From assembly GCA_001311805.1 (NCBI GenBank), contig BBCA01000008.1, positions 1-64,000 of the forward strand: a stretch of DNA of 64,000 nt, read 5' to 3'. This document shows, piece by piece, positions 19,898 through 30,560 of this stretch (its first letter is position 1; every line of letters starts with the position of its first letter). The notes under the pieces are model-generated. The model saw nothing but the letters and a program-made list of their open reading frames with translations. It had not been told where the DNA came from and ran no database searches. Source of the DNA: Lentibacillus juripiscarius JCM 12147. GTDB taxonomy: Bacteria; Bacillota; Bacilli; Bacillales_D; Amphibacillaceae. The position numbers and the translations under genes were made by a program.

Positions 19898-20470
19898 ATG
19901 AGATTATTCAAGGTTCTGCCATTATTGCTCATTCTTTTCCTTGCTGCATGCGGGGAAGAAATTGAGACTAATATGTCAGAGGAAGTTAGCGATTTTGAAT
20001 TTACCACCCAGGACAAGGAAACATTGTCGAATGAAGACCTGAAGGGAGAATGGTGGATAGCAGACTTTGTGTTTACCAACTGTACAACAGTTTGTCCGCC
20101 TATGACCCGGAACATGGCAGAATTGCAGCAGAAAATGAAGGAAGAAAACCTGGATGCGCAGCTCGTTTCCTTCAGTGTGGACCCCGAGCGTGATACACCA
20201 AAAGCGTTAAAAGAATTCGCGCAAAATTTCCAGGCCGATTTCAGCAATTGGACTTTTTTGACCGGCTATGAGTTCCAGACGATTAAGGAGTTTTCGATTA
20301 AATCCTTTAAATCACTGCTGAAGAAACCACCGGAAGGGTCGGACCAGGTAACACACGGTACGAGTTTCTTTTTGATTAATCCGGAAGGGAAAGTCATTAA
20401 ACGCTATAGTGGTACCAAAACAGAAGAAATGCAGAACATTGTTGACGACTTGAAAATCGTCCTCAACTAA
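19898..20470 (+). CDS. SCO1/SenC-family copper chaperone lipoprotein
   Basis: An intact protein of about 190 residues. I use ATG 19898 (MRLFKVL), 8 bp after AAGAAAGGA; an ATG 9 bp upstream is also in frame. The lipoprotein signal ends in LAAC at residue 17-20. The thioredoxin-like SCO fold has the copper ligands NCTTVCPPMT (CxxxCP) and the distal His in THGTSFFLINPEG, plus SVDPERDTP. Family role: delivers copper to the CuA site of cytochrome c oxidase on the outer face of the membrane. It follows the HTH-NosL gene and precedes a YtkA-like lipoprotein by 21 bp, forming an operon. Confidence 0.92.
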   Translation: MRLFKVLPLLLILFLAACGEEIETNMSEEVSDFEFTTQDKETLSNEDLKGEWWIADFVFTNCTTVCPPMTRNMAELQQKMKEENLDAQLVSFSVDPERDTPKALKEFAQNFQADFSNWTFLTGYEFQTIKEFSIKSFKSLLKKPPEGSDQVTHGTSFFLINPEGKVIKRYSGTKTEEMQNIVDDLKIVLN

Positions 20471-20491
20471 CGACAAATTGGGGGATTGAAA

Positions 20492-21260
20492 ATGAGAAAA
20501 CGCATCTGGACTATTTTAGCTGTACTGGCCTTAGCTCTACTGGCAGCATGTGGCAGCGGCGACACGGAGCAGAATTCTGACAATGCGGAAGAGGAAATCA
20601 AAGAACTCAAAGTGGATTTCGAAGTACCGAAAACCGCCGAAGTGGATGAAACAGTGCAGCTGAAGGCCACCGTGACGTACGGTGACGAAAAAGTAAAAGA
20701 TGCAGAAGAAATGGAATTTGAGTACTGGGAAAAAGGCAATGAAGACAACAGTACCATGATCGAATCAACCAATAATGAGGATGGAACATATACCGCCGAA
20801 GTATCCTTTGATAAGGATGGCGTATACGAAATGTACGCCCACACAACCGCCCGCGACATGCATACTATGCCGAAAAAGTCCATCACGATCGGTGACGGTG
20901 AAAGCAGCGAACAAGAAGACAAGAATGACGATGAAGGTCACGACCATGGCAATAATCAAGCAGAAGGATTCGGTATGCATTTCGCCAAGCCTGACTCTAT
21001 CAAGGCAGGAGAAGAAACTGATTTAACGGTTCATTTGCAAATGGCTGACAACCCGCTTGAAAAACGCCAATGTCCGTTTCGAAATTTGGAAGGATAGCTC
21101 GGACAAACATCAATACGTGGATGCCGAGGAAACAAAAGCAGGCGAATATAGTGCAGGTCACACATTCGATGAAACAGGTTCGTACAAAATGACGATCCAC
21201 GTTAAAAACGACGACGGGCTGCATGAGCATCAGGAATTTAACCTGGAAGTGACTGAATAA
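20492..21260 (+). pseudogene. YtkA-like lipoprotein with two domains, one frameshift
   Basis: ATG 20492 follows TTGGGGGA. The lipobox is LLAAC. Two immunoglobulin-like YtkA/FixH-type domains follow (about 35-130 and 155-255), separated by an acidic His-containing linker (EQEDKNDDEGHDHGNN). Each domain has the pattern of paired strands plus DGTYTAEVSFDKDGVYEMY or AGEYSAGHTFDETGSYKM. An indel in an A run near 21062 separates the two halves. YtkA-type proteins sit with Sco and CtaG in Bacillus oxidase-assembly loci and may bind copper through Met/His. A 32-bp terminator follows. Confidence 0.75.
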
Positions 21261-21278
21261 TTATAAGTACTCGAACAT

Positions 21279-21310
21279 AAAAGGGCTGTACCCCGTGTAC
21301 AGCCCTTTTT
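21279..21310. terminator. bidirectional terminator
   Basis: AAAAGGGCTGTAC...GTACAGCCCTTTTT between the convergent lipoprotein and mvaS genes. Confidence 0.85.
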
Positions 21311-21324
21311 CATGTCTGTGTTTG

Positions 21325-22498
21325 TCATTCACCTTTTCGGACGTATTGCCGCATGTCTTCTTTTACGCCGGACAGGCAAACTTTTGCAGGGTCACCCGCC
21401 GTATCTAGCGTGACACTCGATCCGTCCGTTGGTAGTGTCTCCTCAAATATTGCCTCATATTCTGACACACTCACTTCGGTCCGGGACTCGAGCAGCTGGT
21501 TGTGTTTGCCTAATGGCAGCTGCTCCTGGAAATTTGGCTGGAGCGTACCGGCAAAGAATTCGCCAACCGCACCTGAACCATAGCTGAATAAACCAATCCG
21601 TGCTCCCGGCTGCAAATCTTCCTTATTTTCAAGCAGCGAAAGCAAGCTTAGATACAGGGAACCAGTGTAAATGTTGCCGACAATCCGGTTGTATTTGGCA
21701 CTGACCTGATAATTGGCCATCAGCCGTTCTGAATCTTCGTCCGTACCCTCGTCCATCACCGCTTTTAACGCCTTTTTGCCCATTTTCGTGTACGGGAGAT
21801 GGAACGTAATTGCTTCAAAGTCGGCCAGTTCCAGACCTGTTTTCACCTTGTACTGTTCCCATACATTTGCAAAGAAGGCAATGTATTGTTCATTTGAAAG
21901 CTTGCCGTCAACCAATGCCTTGTCCGAATGTATCGGCCGCCAAAAGTCCATAACCTCATCCGTCCTGTAGGCACTGTCCCCCTCCAGTGCCAGAATGTCC
22001 GGATCGGCACTGATCAGTAAAGCGACCGCTCCTGCCCCCTGTGTCGCCTCGCCCGAAGTTCCCAGTCCATAACGGGCAATATCTGAGCCAAGCACAAGGA
22101 CTTTGCTTTCAGGGTTTAATGCAACGTGCCCTTTTGCCATCTGAATGCCGGCAGTTGCACCATAGCAAGCCTGCTTCAGTTCGATTGCCCGTGCATTCTC
22201 GTTCAACCCAAGCAAATGGTGAACATAAATGGCCCCGGATTTGGAATGGTCAATCCCTGATTCCGTTCCGAAAATAACGAAATCGATTGCTTCTTTATCC
22301 TTTTCATCCAACATTTCCAGTGCCGCATTCGCCGCCATGGTGACTGCATCCTGCGTAATTGGAGCCACCGCCATTTTTTCCTGGCCGATGCCGATGGTAA
22401 ATTTTTCTGGTTCGACATTGCGGCTGGATGCTAGTTTATTCATATCCACATATAAATGGGGGGGTATAAAACCCTATCTTATCAATACCTATTTGCAA
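21325..22498 (-). CDS. mvaS: hydroxymethylglutaryl-CoA synthase
   Basis: About 390 residues. The real start is TTG 22498 behind AAAGGAGAATAAC (LQIGIDKIGFYTP). It joins the main frame (HLYVDMNKLASSRNVEPEKF) after removing one C from the C7 run at 22457-22463. Motifs: catalytic Cys in LKQACYGATAGI, FGTESGIDHSKS, and the active-site His in ITFHLPYTKMGKKA, SYGSGAVGEFF. It condenses acetyl-CoA with acetoacetyl-CoA to HMG-CoA, the first committed step of the mevalonate pathway to isoprenoids used by many Firmicutes. No other mevalonate gene is nearby. The only break is in the C7 run, so the gene is probably functional. Confidence 0.9.
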
Positions 22499-22775
22499 CG
22501 TTATTCTCCTTTTCCGCTCGATTTTGCCTTCCCGTTATGCAGGTGGGATCGTACGTGACTTTCTTCATTAGAAAACTCAGCTTGCCCTGTTTTTTTACCT
22601 GCCAATATAGTTTACCCAAAAATTATACACCAATCGTAATACATAATGCCATGAAAAACAACGCGAAGAAAATCGAACATTCGTCACCACGACTGACAAA
22701 TCAGGAGCGGACGGTAGCACACATTTTCCTGTTCCGGCATACAATGGGCAAGGAACACAAAAAGGAGGAGTCGTT

Positions 22776-23397
22776 ATGCCTGATTCTTTGCCAGTCCATA
22801 TCGAACCATTCAAGGTCAGCGGAGGACCTGGCCAGCAAGTTGTTTATCCGCAAGTATGGGGGGATGGCGGATCCATCGCTGCAGACGTTCATTAATCAGT
22901 CGATTGTGCGGGAAACACAAGGGCTTATCGATCAGCAAATCAGTGATATGGCTGACCCCATTGGCCAAATGGTTGGGGAATTTGAGATGAAGAACAACCA
23001 GCGGCAAATTTTGAGCTTGATGCTTTCCAACTATGCGATACACGAAATGGCTGCACACGGGATGACGTATCTCACTTCACTTACATTTGATCTGGAGACC
23101 GGAAAACGATGTCAGCTCAGCGATTTATTCAAGCCTGGGAGTGACTACACTAGCCGTATCTCAGACATGATCAAACAGCAAATCAAGGAGCGCGGCATCC
23201 AAACTCTAGGCGAATTCACCGGCATCAAGCCTGATCAGCCTTTTTATATAGCAGACAAAACGCTTGTCATTTACTTCCAGTTGTATGAACTCACGCCATA
23301 TGTATTCGGATTCCCGATATTCCCGCTTTCCGTTTATGAACTGCAGGATATCATCGACGAAAACGGGCCACTGAGCCGGATGGCAATCAACAATTAA
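22776..23397 (+). pseudogene. DUF3298-domain protein, one frameshift
   Basis: ATG 22776 lies behind AAAGGAGGAG. The protein is about 207 residues: a start of LPVHIEPFKVSGGPGQQVVYPQVWG, then MADPSLQTFINQSIVRETQG after an indel in the G6 run near 22860. The C-terminal DUF3298 fold shows AAHGMTYLTSLTFDLETGKRCQLSDLF and FYIADKTLVIYFQLYELTPY, ending with FGFPIFPLSVYEL. This domain occurs in the extracellular part of RsiV-type anti-sigma factors, where it binds lysozyme, and in standalone proteins. There is no signal peptide here, so a cytoplasmic standalone protein of unknown role is likely. Confidence 0.7.
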
Positions 23398-23452
23398 ATA
23401 AAGGGTAAATTCAAGGGGCCGCCCTGCCGATAAAGTTTATTTCGGACTGGTT

Positions 23453-23948
23453 TCAGCTTTTGTCACGGAAAAAAATGAGGTCCGCATGCAGTTCCTCCCC
23501 GATGTCGAGGATGGCAAATGAATAATACGGCAGCGTCCGTTTATCGGTTGGCGAGCCCGGATTTATCAGCAGCTGCTTTTTGAAATACCGAACCAGCGGA
23601 ATGTGAGAATGGCCAAAGACAATAATATCAGCGCTTTCTCCTGTAAATGCTTCGATTGCCCGCTTCTCTGTCGTTTTTTCTTCCCGTGACCATGAACCAC
23701 ACCAATTTGTAGCCGTTAATGGTGATGGTCTCCCTGGCATTAAGATGCTCTTGTAACGCTGTGTCATCCACATTGCCGTACACGCCTGTCACCTTTCCGT
23801 ATTGGGATAGCTCCTCATAAACATCCATCGTTTTCCAGTCACCTGCGTGGATGATTTGATCAGCTTTCGCGAGCTCATTGGTAAGCCGCTCCGGCAGCTG
23901 TTTGGCTTTATCCGGCATATGCGTGTCGGCGGTTATTACAATTCGCAA
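23453..23948 (-). pseudogene. YfcE/MJ0936-family metallophosphoesterase, one frameshift
   Basis: About 165 residues starting MRIVITADTHMP. All metal-site motifs of the calcineurin-like YfcE family are present: DTH, GDWKTMD, GNVDD, and after a frame change near 23700 (expected GHG in W-F-GHG) VFGHSHIPLV and NPGSPT. Family members hydrolyse phosphodiesters with manganese. The gene stands alone; its cellular substrate is unknown. Confidence 0.8.
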
Positions 23949-23996
23949 ATAGCATGCCTCCTTTCATGGGGCTGGGACAAGGAACCCGTGTCCTGC

Positions 23997-25312
23997 TTAG
24001 AATGCCATCCATTGGACATAAATTTGAACCATAATATACAGGGCAATTGCGTACTTGTAGTTAAATTTTATCCCATTTTTAAGTGCGCTCAAACCATTCG
24101 TTCCACTCAACACAATGACTGGCATGATCAATGGGGATAGCAGTATCGATATGGCACTTCCTGATGTCACTGCCAGTACAATCAATTCCGGCGGGTACGG
24201 TAGTGAAATGCTTTCGAGAATGCCTGCAACCAGGACCATTACCGTAAGTGGGCCAAGCCCCATGAACCCAAGGATAATGACGATAAATGGCAAGAAATAC
24301 AGCATATTGAAAAACGGGACAACCTCCTGAAGGGAATAAATTCCACCCACAATTGCCCTTCCAATCCCACTCTGGTTCATGGAAAATATCATAATCCCTG
24401 CTGAAGTCAGCACACTGAACTGATACGCCTGTGCTGATAATCCGCTCTTATAATAATCTTTCATTTCAGCAAGCATATTTTTCGGCTTTCGTTTTACTAT
24501 GAAATAAATACTGGACCACACGATAATCACGAGCGGAATCAGCACCATTAGCTTAACAGCCAGAATTTCGTATAACAGAAAGATAGATCCGAACAACGTA
24601 ATAAATAGGAAGATAAATTCCATCGTTTTGCGCAACTGCTCTTTTTTATCCGACGAATGCTCGAGAACGTTATCAATTTCCGTTTTATTTCCGCAGTCAG
24701 GTCAACACCATAGCGTTTCTCTTCAAAATAGGAGAACAAGACCGCCAGCATCATAGCAGCAGCCGTGATCAGAAAGCCTTGCAAAATTGTCAGCCACAAC
24801 GATGCATTCAACGCCTCGACCGCAAATGCAAAACTCGGGATACTGATAACCCAAAGCGTTGACAAGGCAAACGCACGCAGCAGAGCTGTTCCTTTAAAAT
24901 TTTCCCATGCCTCTCCCCGCTGATGTTTCAACATGTGGCTGACAAACTGATACATCAGCGGTATCGCGCCGAATAATAGAAAATAAGAAAGAATATGTGT
25001 AAATGAAAGCATGCCAAAGTAAAACTTCCGGCTGGAGTCAAGCAGCTTGTGCGCCATGCCGATAATTTCCTCAATATATGGCTCCTGGCGCAATACCCAG
25101 CCAATCATCGGAACAACCGCGAGCAGGCCAATAATATTGCTCATCTGAAGCAGACCGCTTTGAATATTTCCAGCTTGAAAGCCATCGGTAAACACCATAA
25201 TGATAACCCCTGCTGTAACAAGAAAAAGCGGCAATTTAAAACGATGCAGCTTCAGTTTCACCGCGGCCAAAACCAGCATGACAAAGCCAATGACGGCATG
25301 TATAGCTACCAT
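23997..25312 (-). pseudogene. polytopic membrane protein (putative permease), frameshifted
   Basis: About 435 residues with eleven or so hydrophobic helices. The first part starts MVAIHAVIGFVMLVLAA and runs to LTAEIKRK; a frame change near 24660 leads to LEHSSDKKEQLRKTMEFIFLF and ends YKYAIALYIMVQIYVQW. The pattern of paired half-repeats with GAIPLMYQFVSH and NQSGIGRAIVG recalls nucleoside-recognition (Gate) or YjiH-type permeases. I cannot name the family with certainty. No partner gene gives a hint of substrate. Confidence 0.55.
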
Positions 25313-25525
25313 TATCCGGATGGGGAAAAGTAAGTGATAAAGTGTAAGAGGGCGTATAGAAAAATAGACAGCCGCAGTCCCCTAGTAACGAATCCATCCA
25401 TTTCACAAGCTCCTTCTTAAATCAAACGTTCATTTAATAACATACGCTCATGAAAATCAGTATAACGCAATAAATTCAGGAATGAAAACTGGAATCGCTG
25501 TAGATCACTTAACTTTTGGTCAAAA

Positions 25526-25580
25526 CGCCAGATTTTAGCACGAATTCACCAAAATTTACTGCAAAAACACCAGAGTTACC
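25526..25580. repeat. 21-bp-period intergenic array C
   Basis: CGCCAGA (25526), CACCAAAA (25547) and CACCAGAG (25568) recur with a 21-bp step in a gene-free stretch upstream of the 25670 gene. The same period occurs in arrays at 32.0 and 33.8 kb. Confidence 0.5.
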
Positions 25581-25669
25581 TGAACCAGACAAAATAAATG
25601 AGTTTGATGCTTAAGGATAAGATTCTTAAGCATACTAAAAACAAACGTAAAACATTGCGGAGGTGTATG

Positions 25670-26369
25670 ATGATGGACCCCAAAGAAAGACTGAAAAACT
25701 GCTGGTATATCAATGGCAAGCGATCTAAAGTTACAGACATTTGGCAGAGACAAAGAATCCGATAAAACTGTTGCGGATATGAAAACGGTTCAAGCCATTA
25801 TTAGTGATTGGAATGCTATGTCCAAGAAATCGGCAAACCTGACAATCGAGCAATACGGCCTTCCAAACGAAGCTACTCCAAGCAGACTAGTCTGGTATAA
25901 CAATGGACCGTGGAAACGAACGATAATTTATCGTGATGAGATCCCCCATGACTTTCCACAGCCCCATACGGATGTAATCGAGAACGTTATTGATTACCGG
26001 GTGCCACCGGAAATGTTCAGCGAAGTGGCGAAATTTGATGGGAGTGTGATTGTAGAAAGAACGGCGGGTGAAGTATCTTCCCGGTGTGATATGGAGGCTG
26101 CCAATATTGTTGCTCTCAACTTTATGCATGATATTGTAACAGGGAAATTAAACGCTGAAAAAGCTCGTGAAGACCTCAGCGAAATTAACACCTCCTATTT
26201 AATGAATAAGTCAGCCCCATACGCAGAGGCATTACAATTTAGCGTTGCAGCCGAAGATACAAATGATACCGACCATGTAACGGTTGAAGACGAAATAATA
26301 AAGCAAGGCATTGAAAAAGTTAATGACGTAATGAAAGGTGACAAGGACCGTCGAGGGGATGATACTTAA
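25670..26369 (+). CDS. conserved hypothetical protein, frameshifted N-terminus
   Basis: ATG 25670 lies 6 bp after GGAGG. The N-terminus MDPKERLK joins TAGISMASDLKLQTFGRDKE if an A is added to the AAAAA run near 25697. The protein of about 232 residues contains GPWKRTIIYRDEIPHDFPQPH and CDMEAANIVALNFMHDIVTGK. It is acidic at the C-terminus and has no signal or membrane segment. I recall similar uncharacterised Bacillaceae proteins but no function. Confidence 0.6.
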
Positions 26370-26417
26370 AGCTAAAGGGGCAATTTCTCTTCACAAAATT
26401 GCCCAGCCAAACAGACC

Positions 26418-27361
26418 CTATTCTCCCTGCTTGTTCCTCATCCGCTTCCTAATTAGCCAAATTGCAGCCGCACTGGCAATCCCTAATATAATCAGAACCG
26501 GCAAATTGCCAATGATGAAGACGAATAATCCGGATAACGCTGACAGGAGAAAATTAATGCTTTTCATAAACTGCTGTTTCGTTTTTTCCCACGTATTCAA
26601 GTCATCCTCACTGGAGATGGTTACATTCTTCTCTTCCATATGAATGGTGACGGTGGCAAGATCAACCTTATTTTGCAGATAGTTCATCCGGCCAGTAATC
26701 TGCTCAATTTCTTCTTGAACTTTTGCCAGATCTTCCGAAATGTTAAGCAGGTCTTCCGTTTTCTCCGCCTGTTCCATGAAGAAAGAAGCCGTTTCTCTAC
26801 GACCCGTTTTGATTCCAGCCGGGATTCCAGGTCCACGTATTCTTCCGTCACGTCCTGACCCGATATCGAGCTGTTCACGACTTTTTGCTGCCGTCTTCCA
26901 CCTGCTGAACAAATTCCCGAAAATGTTCCTGTGGGATCCGGGCCGTAATCTGCCCACTGCTCGCCCCGTCTTCAGATCCTCCATGCATGCTTGATTCAAC
27001 GATATAGCCGCCTCGATCGGATACTTGCTCTCGGATATCATCTGCTGTCTGCCCGTAGCTCTTCACTTCGATATGCAGATTGGCATTATAAATACTTTCC
27101 GGTCGGCATCAGTTGCATCATCAGCCTGTGATGCCGCATTATCTTCACTCGCACTGCCGTCATTCTGATCAGTCGCAGCACCATCTTTTCCGCCAGAAGA
27201 ATCATTCGCTGTCGTAAAAGTTGTACTCTTTTCTACTGCATTTTCCTCTGTCATTCGATTGGCCTGATCAGCACTTGATTCACTGTCCCCCGATTCATTA
27301 CTACAGCCCGCTATCAAAATAATGGAAGTGATAACAATAAACATGAAAAATCTTTTTTCAT
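26418..27361 (-). pseudogene. DUF4349 lipoprotein, frameshifted
   Basis: ATG 27361 starts MKK, then (A run near 27350) RFFMFIVITSIILIAGCSN, a lipoprotein signal with lipobox LIAGC. A long acidic, Ser/Asp-rich linker follows. The DUF4349 domain is spread over three frames: EVKSYGQTADDIREQV, ITARIPQEHFREFVQQ, SGQDVTEEYVDLESRLESKR, then a coiled coil (DLAKVQEEIEQITGRMNYL). It ends with a transmembrane segment (LFVFIIGNLPVLIILGI) and a basic tail. DUF4349 proteins are membrane-anchored on both ends and their role is unknown. Breaks lie near 27095, 26885 and 26795. Confidence 0.75.
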
Positions 27362-27518
27362 CCTTGACCCCCCGTCTCTGAACAAAAGTTTGTGTTTTCT
27401 ATACTGACGGCAACCGCTAAAAATTACATATTACGGGGGAAAACAATTGCAGAAATTGGAATGAACAATGATTCTTTCGGATATGATAAGCATTGGAGTT
27501 TTTATGGAGGTGTTTTAC

Positions 27519-27680
27519 TTGGACGAACGTTATCGTGAATATCGAACAGGACAAGGTGTACCAGCGGAAGGGACATATACATGTCAATCCGGCGAAAAAG
27601 CAAAGCTAACAGAACAGGACAACTTCCCAGTATGCCCGGTCAGCGGAAATGAAACATACTGGAAACATGATGATGAATGA
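27519..27680 (+). CDS. YjzC-like small protein
   Basis: TTG 27519 is preceded at 6 bp by GGAGGTG. The product of about 53 residues reads MDERYREYRTGQGVPAEGTYTC, then a SGEKAKL-type hairpin and FPVCPVSGNETYWK. The layout (RxGxxVPxxGTYxC ... FPxCP) matches YjzC-family proteins, small beta-rich zinc-ribbon-like proteins, although only two cysteines remain. A terminator follows directly. Confidence 0.65.
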   Translation: MDERYREYRTGQGVPAEGTYTCQSGEKAKLTEQDNFPVCPVSGNETYWKHDDE

Positions 27681-27699
27681 TTGGGCTCAGGAATCATTA

Positions 27700-27746
27700 A
27701 AAAATCCTCCGTGATGGAGTTTATTCCAGTCACGGAGGGTTTTTTC
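27700..27746. terminator. terminator between YjzC-like gene and glutamate dehydrogenase
   Basis: AAAATCCTCCGTGA...TCACGGAGGGTTTTTT. Confidence 0.85.
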
Positions 27747-27836
27747 TCTATCATTTCTAGCTTTTACCATAAAGTTAACCAATCAGACCAGAAATCCGGC
27801 CATGATTGGGCAAAATCCAGAATCATTTGCGTCAAG

Positions 27837-29108
27837 TTATACCCATCCTCTGAAACGGGCAGCTTCCGCCATCCGCCGTACACCAACAATATATGCTGCC
27901 AGGCGCATGTGCACCTGATGCTGTTCAGCGGCATTGTATACTTTTTCAAATGAATTCACAAGGACTTTACGCAGCTTCGTGGCGACCTCTTCTTCACTCC
28001 AATAGTAGCCTTGATTGTTCTGGACCCATTCAAAGTACGAAGCTGTCACCCCGCCGGAACTTGCAAGAACGTCCGGTACAATCAGAATGCCACGGTCGTA
28101 CATGATTTTTGTCGCCTCGAGTGTCGTCGGTCCATTTGCTGCTTCTACGACAATCGATGCTTTAATATCACTGGCATTATTCTTTGTCAGCTGGTTGGCA
28201 ATTGCAGCTGGCACAATAATGTCACAATCGCTAACAAGCAGTTCCTCATTGGTAATCGTATTATTAAACAGGTTGGTGACCGTGCCATAACTATCCCGTT
28301 TTTCCAGCAGATAGTTAATATCAAGGCCATCCGCATCATAAATCGCACCATATGCATCCGAAATACCGACTACCCTTGCCCCTTCGTCATGCATGAACTT
28401 GGCAAGATAGCTGCCGGCATTGCCGAACCCTTGTATGATTACCCGTGCACCCTGCATGTTGATGCCTTTTTTCTTCGCTGCTTCTTCTATACAGATGGTA
28501 ACACCTTTAGCTGTAGCTGTTTGGCGTCCATGTGACCCGCCCAATACAATCGGCTTGCCGGTGACAAACCCTGGTGAGTCGAATTCACTGATACGGCTGT
28601 ATTCGTCCATCATCCAGGCCATGATTTGCGAATTGGTGAACACATCTGGTGCCGGAATGTCTTTGGTCGGCCCGACAATTTGACTGATCGCGCGGACATA
28701 CCCACGGCTAAGCCCTTCCAGCTCACGGAATGACATCTCTCCCGGATCGCAGACAATACCACCTTTCCCACCGCCATACGGAATGTCAGGGATACCACTT
28801 TTCAGACTCATCCACATGGCGAGGGCATCGACTTCCTCCGCGGTAACATCTGGATGGAACCGGATACCACCCTTTGTTGGGCCGACTGCGTCATTATGCT
28901 GTGTACGGTAGCCGGTGAAAATTTTGATGCTTCCATCGTCCATTCGTACAGGAATCCTTACAGTAAGCCTGCGCATCGGTTCTTTCAGCAATTGAAAGAC
29001 TTCATCCGGGTACCCCAAGTATTCCAGTGCTTCCTTAATAATCACCTGTGTTGACGCTGTTAGACTCAACGATTCCTCTGCTTGTTCATTCACGATTGTT
29101 TTTGCCAT
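27837..29108 (-). CDS. rocG: NAD-dependent glutamate dehydrogenase
   Basis: Intact, 423 residues from ATG 29108 (MAKTIVNEQ) with GGAAGTG before it; a GTG at 29120 is in frame but lies on the ribosome site. Motifs: PTKGGIRFHPDV and IPYGGGKGGI with the substrate-binding lysines, DIPAPDVFTNSQIMAWM, and the Rossmann loop IQGFGNAGSYLA. It deaminates glutamate to 2-oxoglutarate. It lies 33 bp behind rocD on the same strand, so the two form a unit for the last steps of arginine/ornithine use. GudB is the alternative name; the rocD-linked position favours RocG. Confidence 0.9.
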   Translation of the reverse strand: MAKTIVNEQAEESLSLTASTQVIIKEALEYLGYPDEVFQLLKEPMRRLTVRIPVRMDDGSIKIFTGYRTQHNDAVGPTKGGIRFHPDVTAEEVDALAMWMSLKSGIPDIPYGGGKGGIVCDPGEMSFRELEGLSRGYVRAISQIVGPTKDIPAPDVFTNSQIMAWMMDEYSRISEFDSPGFVTGKPIVLGGSHGRQTATAKGVTICIEEAAKKKGINMQGARVIIQGFGNAGSYLAKFMHDEGARVVGISDAYGAIYDADGLDINYLLEKRDSYGTVTNLFNNTITNEELLVSDCDIIVPAAIANQLTKNNASDIKASIVVEAANGPTTLEATKIMYDRGILIVPDVLASSGGVTASYFEWVQNNQGYYWSEEEVATKLRKVLVNSFEKVYNAAEQHQVHMRLAAYIVGVRRMAEAARFRGWV

Positions 29109-29141
29109 TTTACCATTCACTTCCTTGCTTCATATTGTCCG

Positions 29142-30349
29142 TCAGTTGGATAAGATTTTATGAATCTTTTCAATTGCCCAGTCAAGATCTTCCTGACTGA
29201 TGATAAGCGGTGGTGCAAACCGGATGACATTGTCATGCGTTTCCTTGCAGAGCAGACCTTCTTCCTTTAGTTGCTCACAGTATGACCGTGCTGGTTCGTT
29301 CAGCTCAACGCCGACAAACAAGCCTTTTCCGCGAATATCTTTAATAATAGGATTATCGATTTCTTTCAGTTTTTCCTGAAAATAGTTTCCAAGTTGTTAG
29401 AATGCTCAGCCAGATTTTCCTCTTCAATGACATCCAGTGCGGCTATGGAGACTGCGCATGCCAGTGGATTACCGCCGAATGTTGACCCATGGGAGCCGGG
29501 GTTGAAGACACCAAGTACATCTTCATTGGCAGCAACACAAGAGACTGGCATAACACCGCCGCCAAGAGCTTTGCCCAAAATGTACATATCCGGTGTGACG
29601 CCTTCCCAGTCACAGGCAAACATTTTACCGGAGCGTCCAAGTCCTGCCTGAATTTCGTCGGCAATAAACAGAACGTTTTCTTCACGGCAAGCATCATATG
29701 CCTCTTTCAGGAATCCTTCCGGTGGCATGATGATACCTGCTTCACCCTGGATTGGTTCCATAAGAAATCCTGCGGTGTTTGGCGTAATTGCTTCTTTCAG
29801 CGCATCAATATCACCGTAAGGAATGATTTTAATCCCCGGCAGCATTGGACCGAAGCCGCGTTTGTTATCCGGATCTGCTGACATGGAGATTGCAGCCATC
29901 GTCCGGCCATGGAAGCTGCCTTCACATGCAATGATTTCAGCCTGATCATCCGCAATGCCTTTACAATCATAACCCCAGCGCCGTGCTGCTTTAATGGCTG
30001 ATTCAACTGCCTCAGCCCCTGTATTCATCGGCAGGACCATATCTTTATTTGCCAGCTTGGAAACCTTTTCATAAAATGGCCCTAACTGATCATTATGAAA
30101 TGCGCGCGATGTCAGTGTAACACGTCCTGCCTGGCTATTAAAGGCCTCCATAATTTTTGGATGACGATGCCCCTGATTCACAGCAGAATAAGCACTTAGC
30201 ATATCCATATACTGGTTTCCCTCCGGATCGGTTACCCAGACACCTTCTGCCTCAGACACAACAACCGGAAGCGGCTTATAGTTCCTCGCACCGTATTTAT
30301 CTGTCTGCTCAATAATCTCTTCTGATTGATTAAATGTATTTACTTTCAT
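29142..30349 (-). pseudogene. rocD: ornithine aminotransferase, one frameshift
   Basis: ATG 30349 follows GAGGAGG at 7 bp. About 402 residues. Class III aminotransferase motifs: [65 protein letters not shown], and the PLP lysine in [28 protein letters not shown] break near 29392 shifts ETIF to [15 protein letters not shown], and the protein then ends [10 protein letters not shown]. It converts ornithine plus 2-oxoglutarate to glutamate semialdehyde and glutamate. The RocR-like activator is divergent and a sigma-54-like promoter lies upstream. Confidence 0.88.
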
Positions 30350-30384
30350 CACAAAACCTCCTCAATAGTCTTTCACGATTATAA

Positions 30385-30401
30385 ATGCAAACTTATGCCA
30401 A
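30385..30401 (-). promoter_or_regulatory. sigma-54-like promoter of rocD-rocG
   Basis: On the minus strand TTGGCATAAGTTTGCA resembles TGGCAC-N5-TTGC. The GG-to-GC distance is 9 nt instead of the required 10, possibly a lost base in an A run. Confidence 0.5.
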
Positions 30402-30453
30402 ATTTCAAAATACTGAAGTGATAAGGATTTCAAAATAAGGAATGTTTTTGGGC

Positions 30454-30468
30454 GCAAAACGAGTTTGC
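30454..30468. promoter_or_regulatory. RocR upstream activating site (candidate)
   Basis: GCAAA-ACGAG-TTTGC inverted repeat about 55 bp upstream of the sigma-54-like site. A further half-site, ATGCAAAATTAATT, lies near 30500 on the minus strand. Bacillus RocR sites are TTTGCAAAA-type inverted repeats. Confidence 0.45.
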
Positions 30469-30560
30469 ACTTACGCGAGGTCGGGAGGTTGTGGCGCCAA
30501 TTAATTTTGCATTCCACCAGAGGTTCTATTAAACTTAAAAGGAAGGAATGAGGTGACAAC

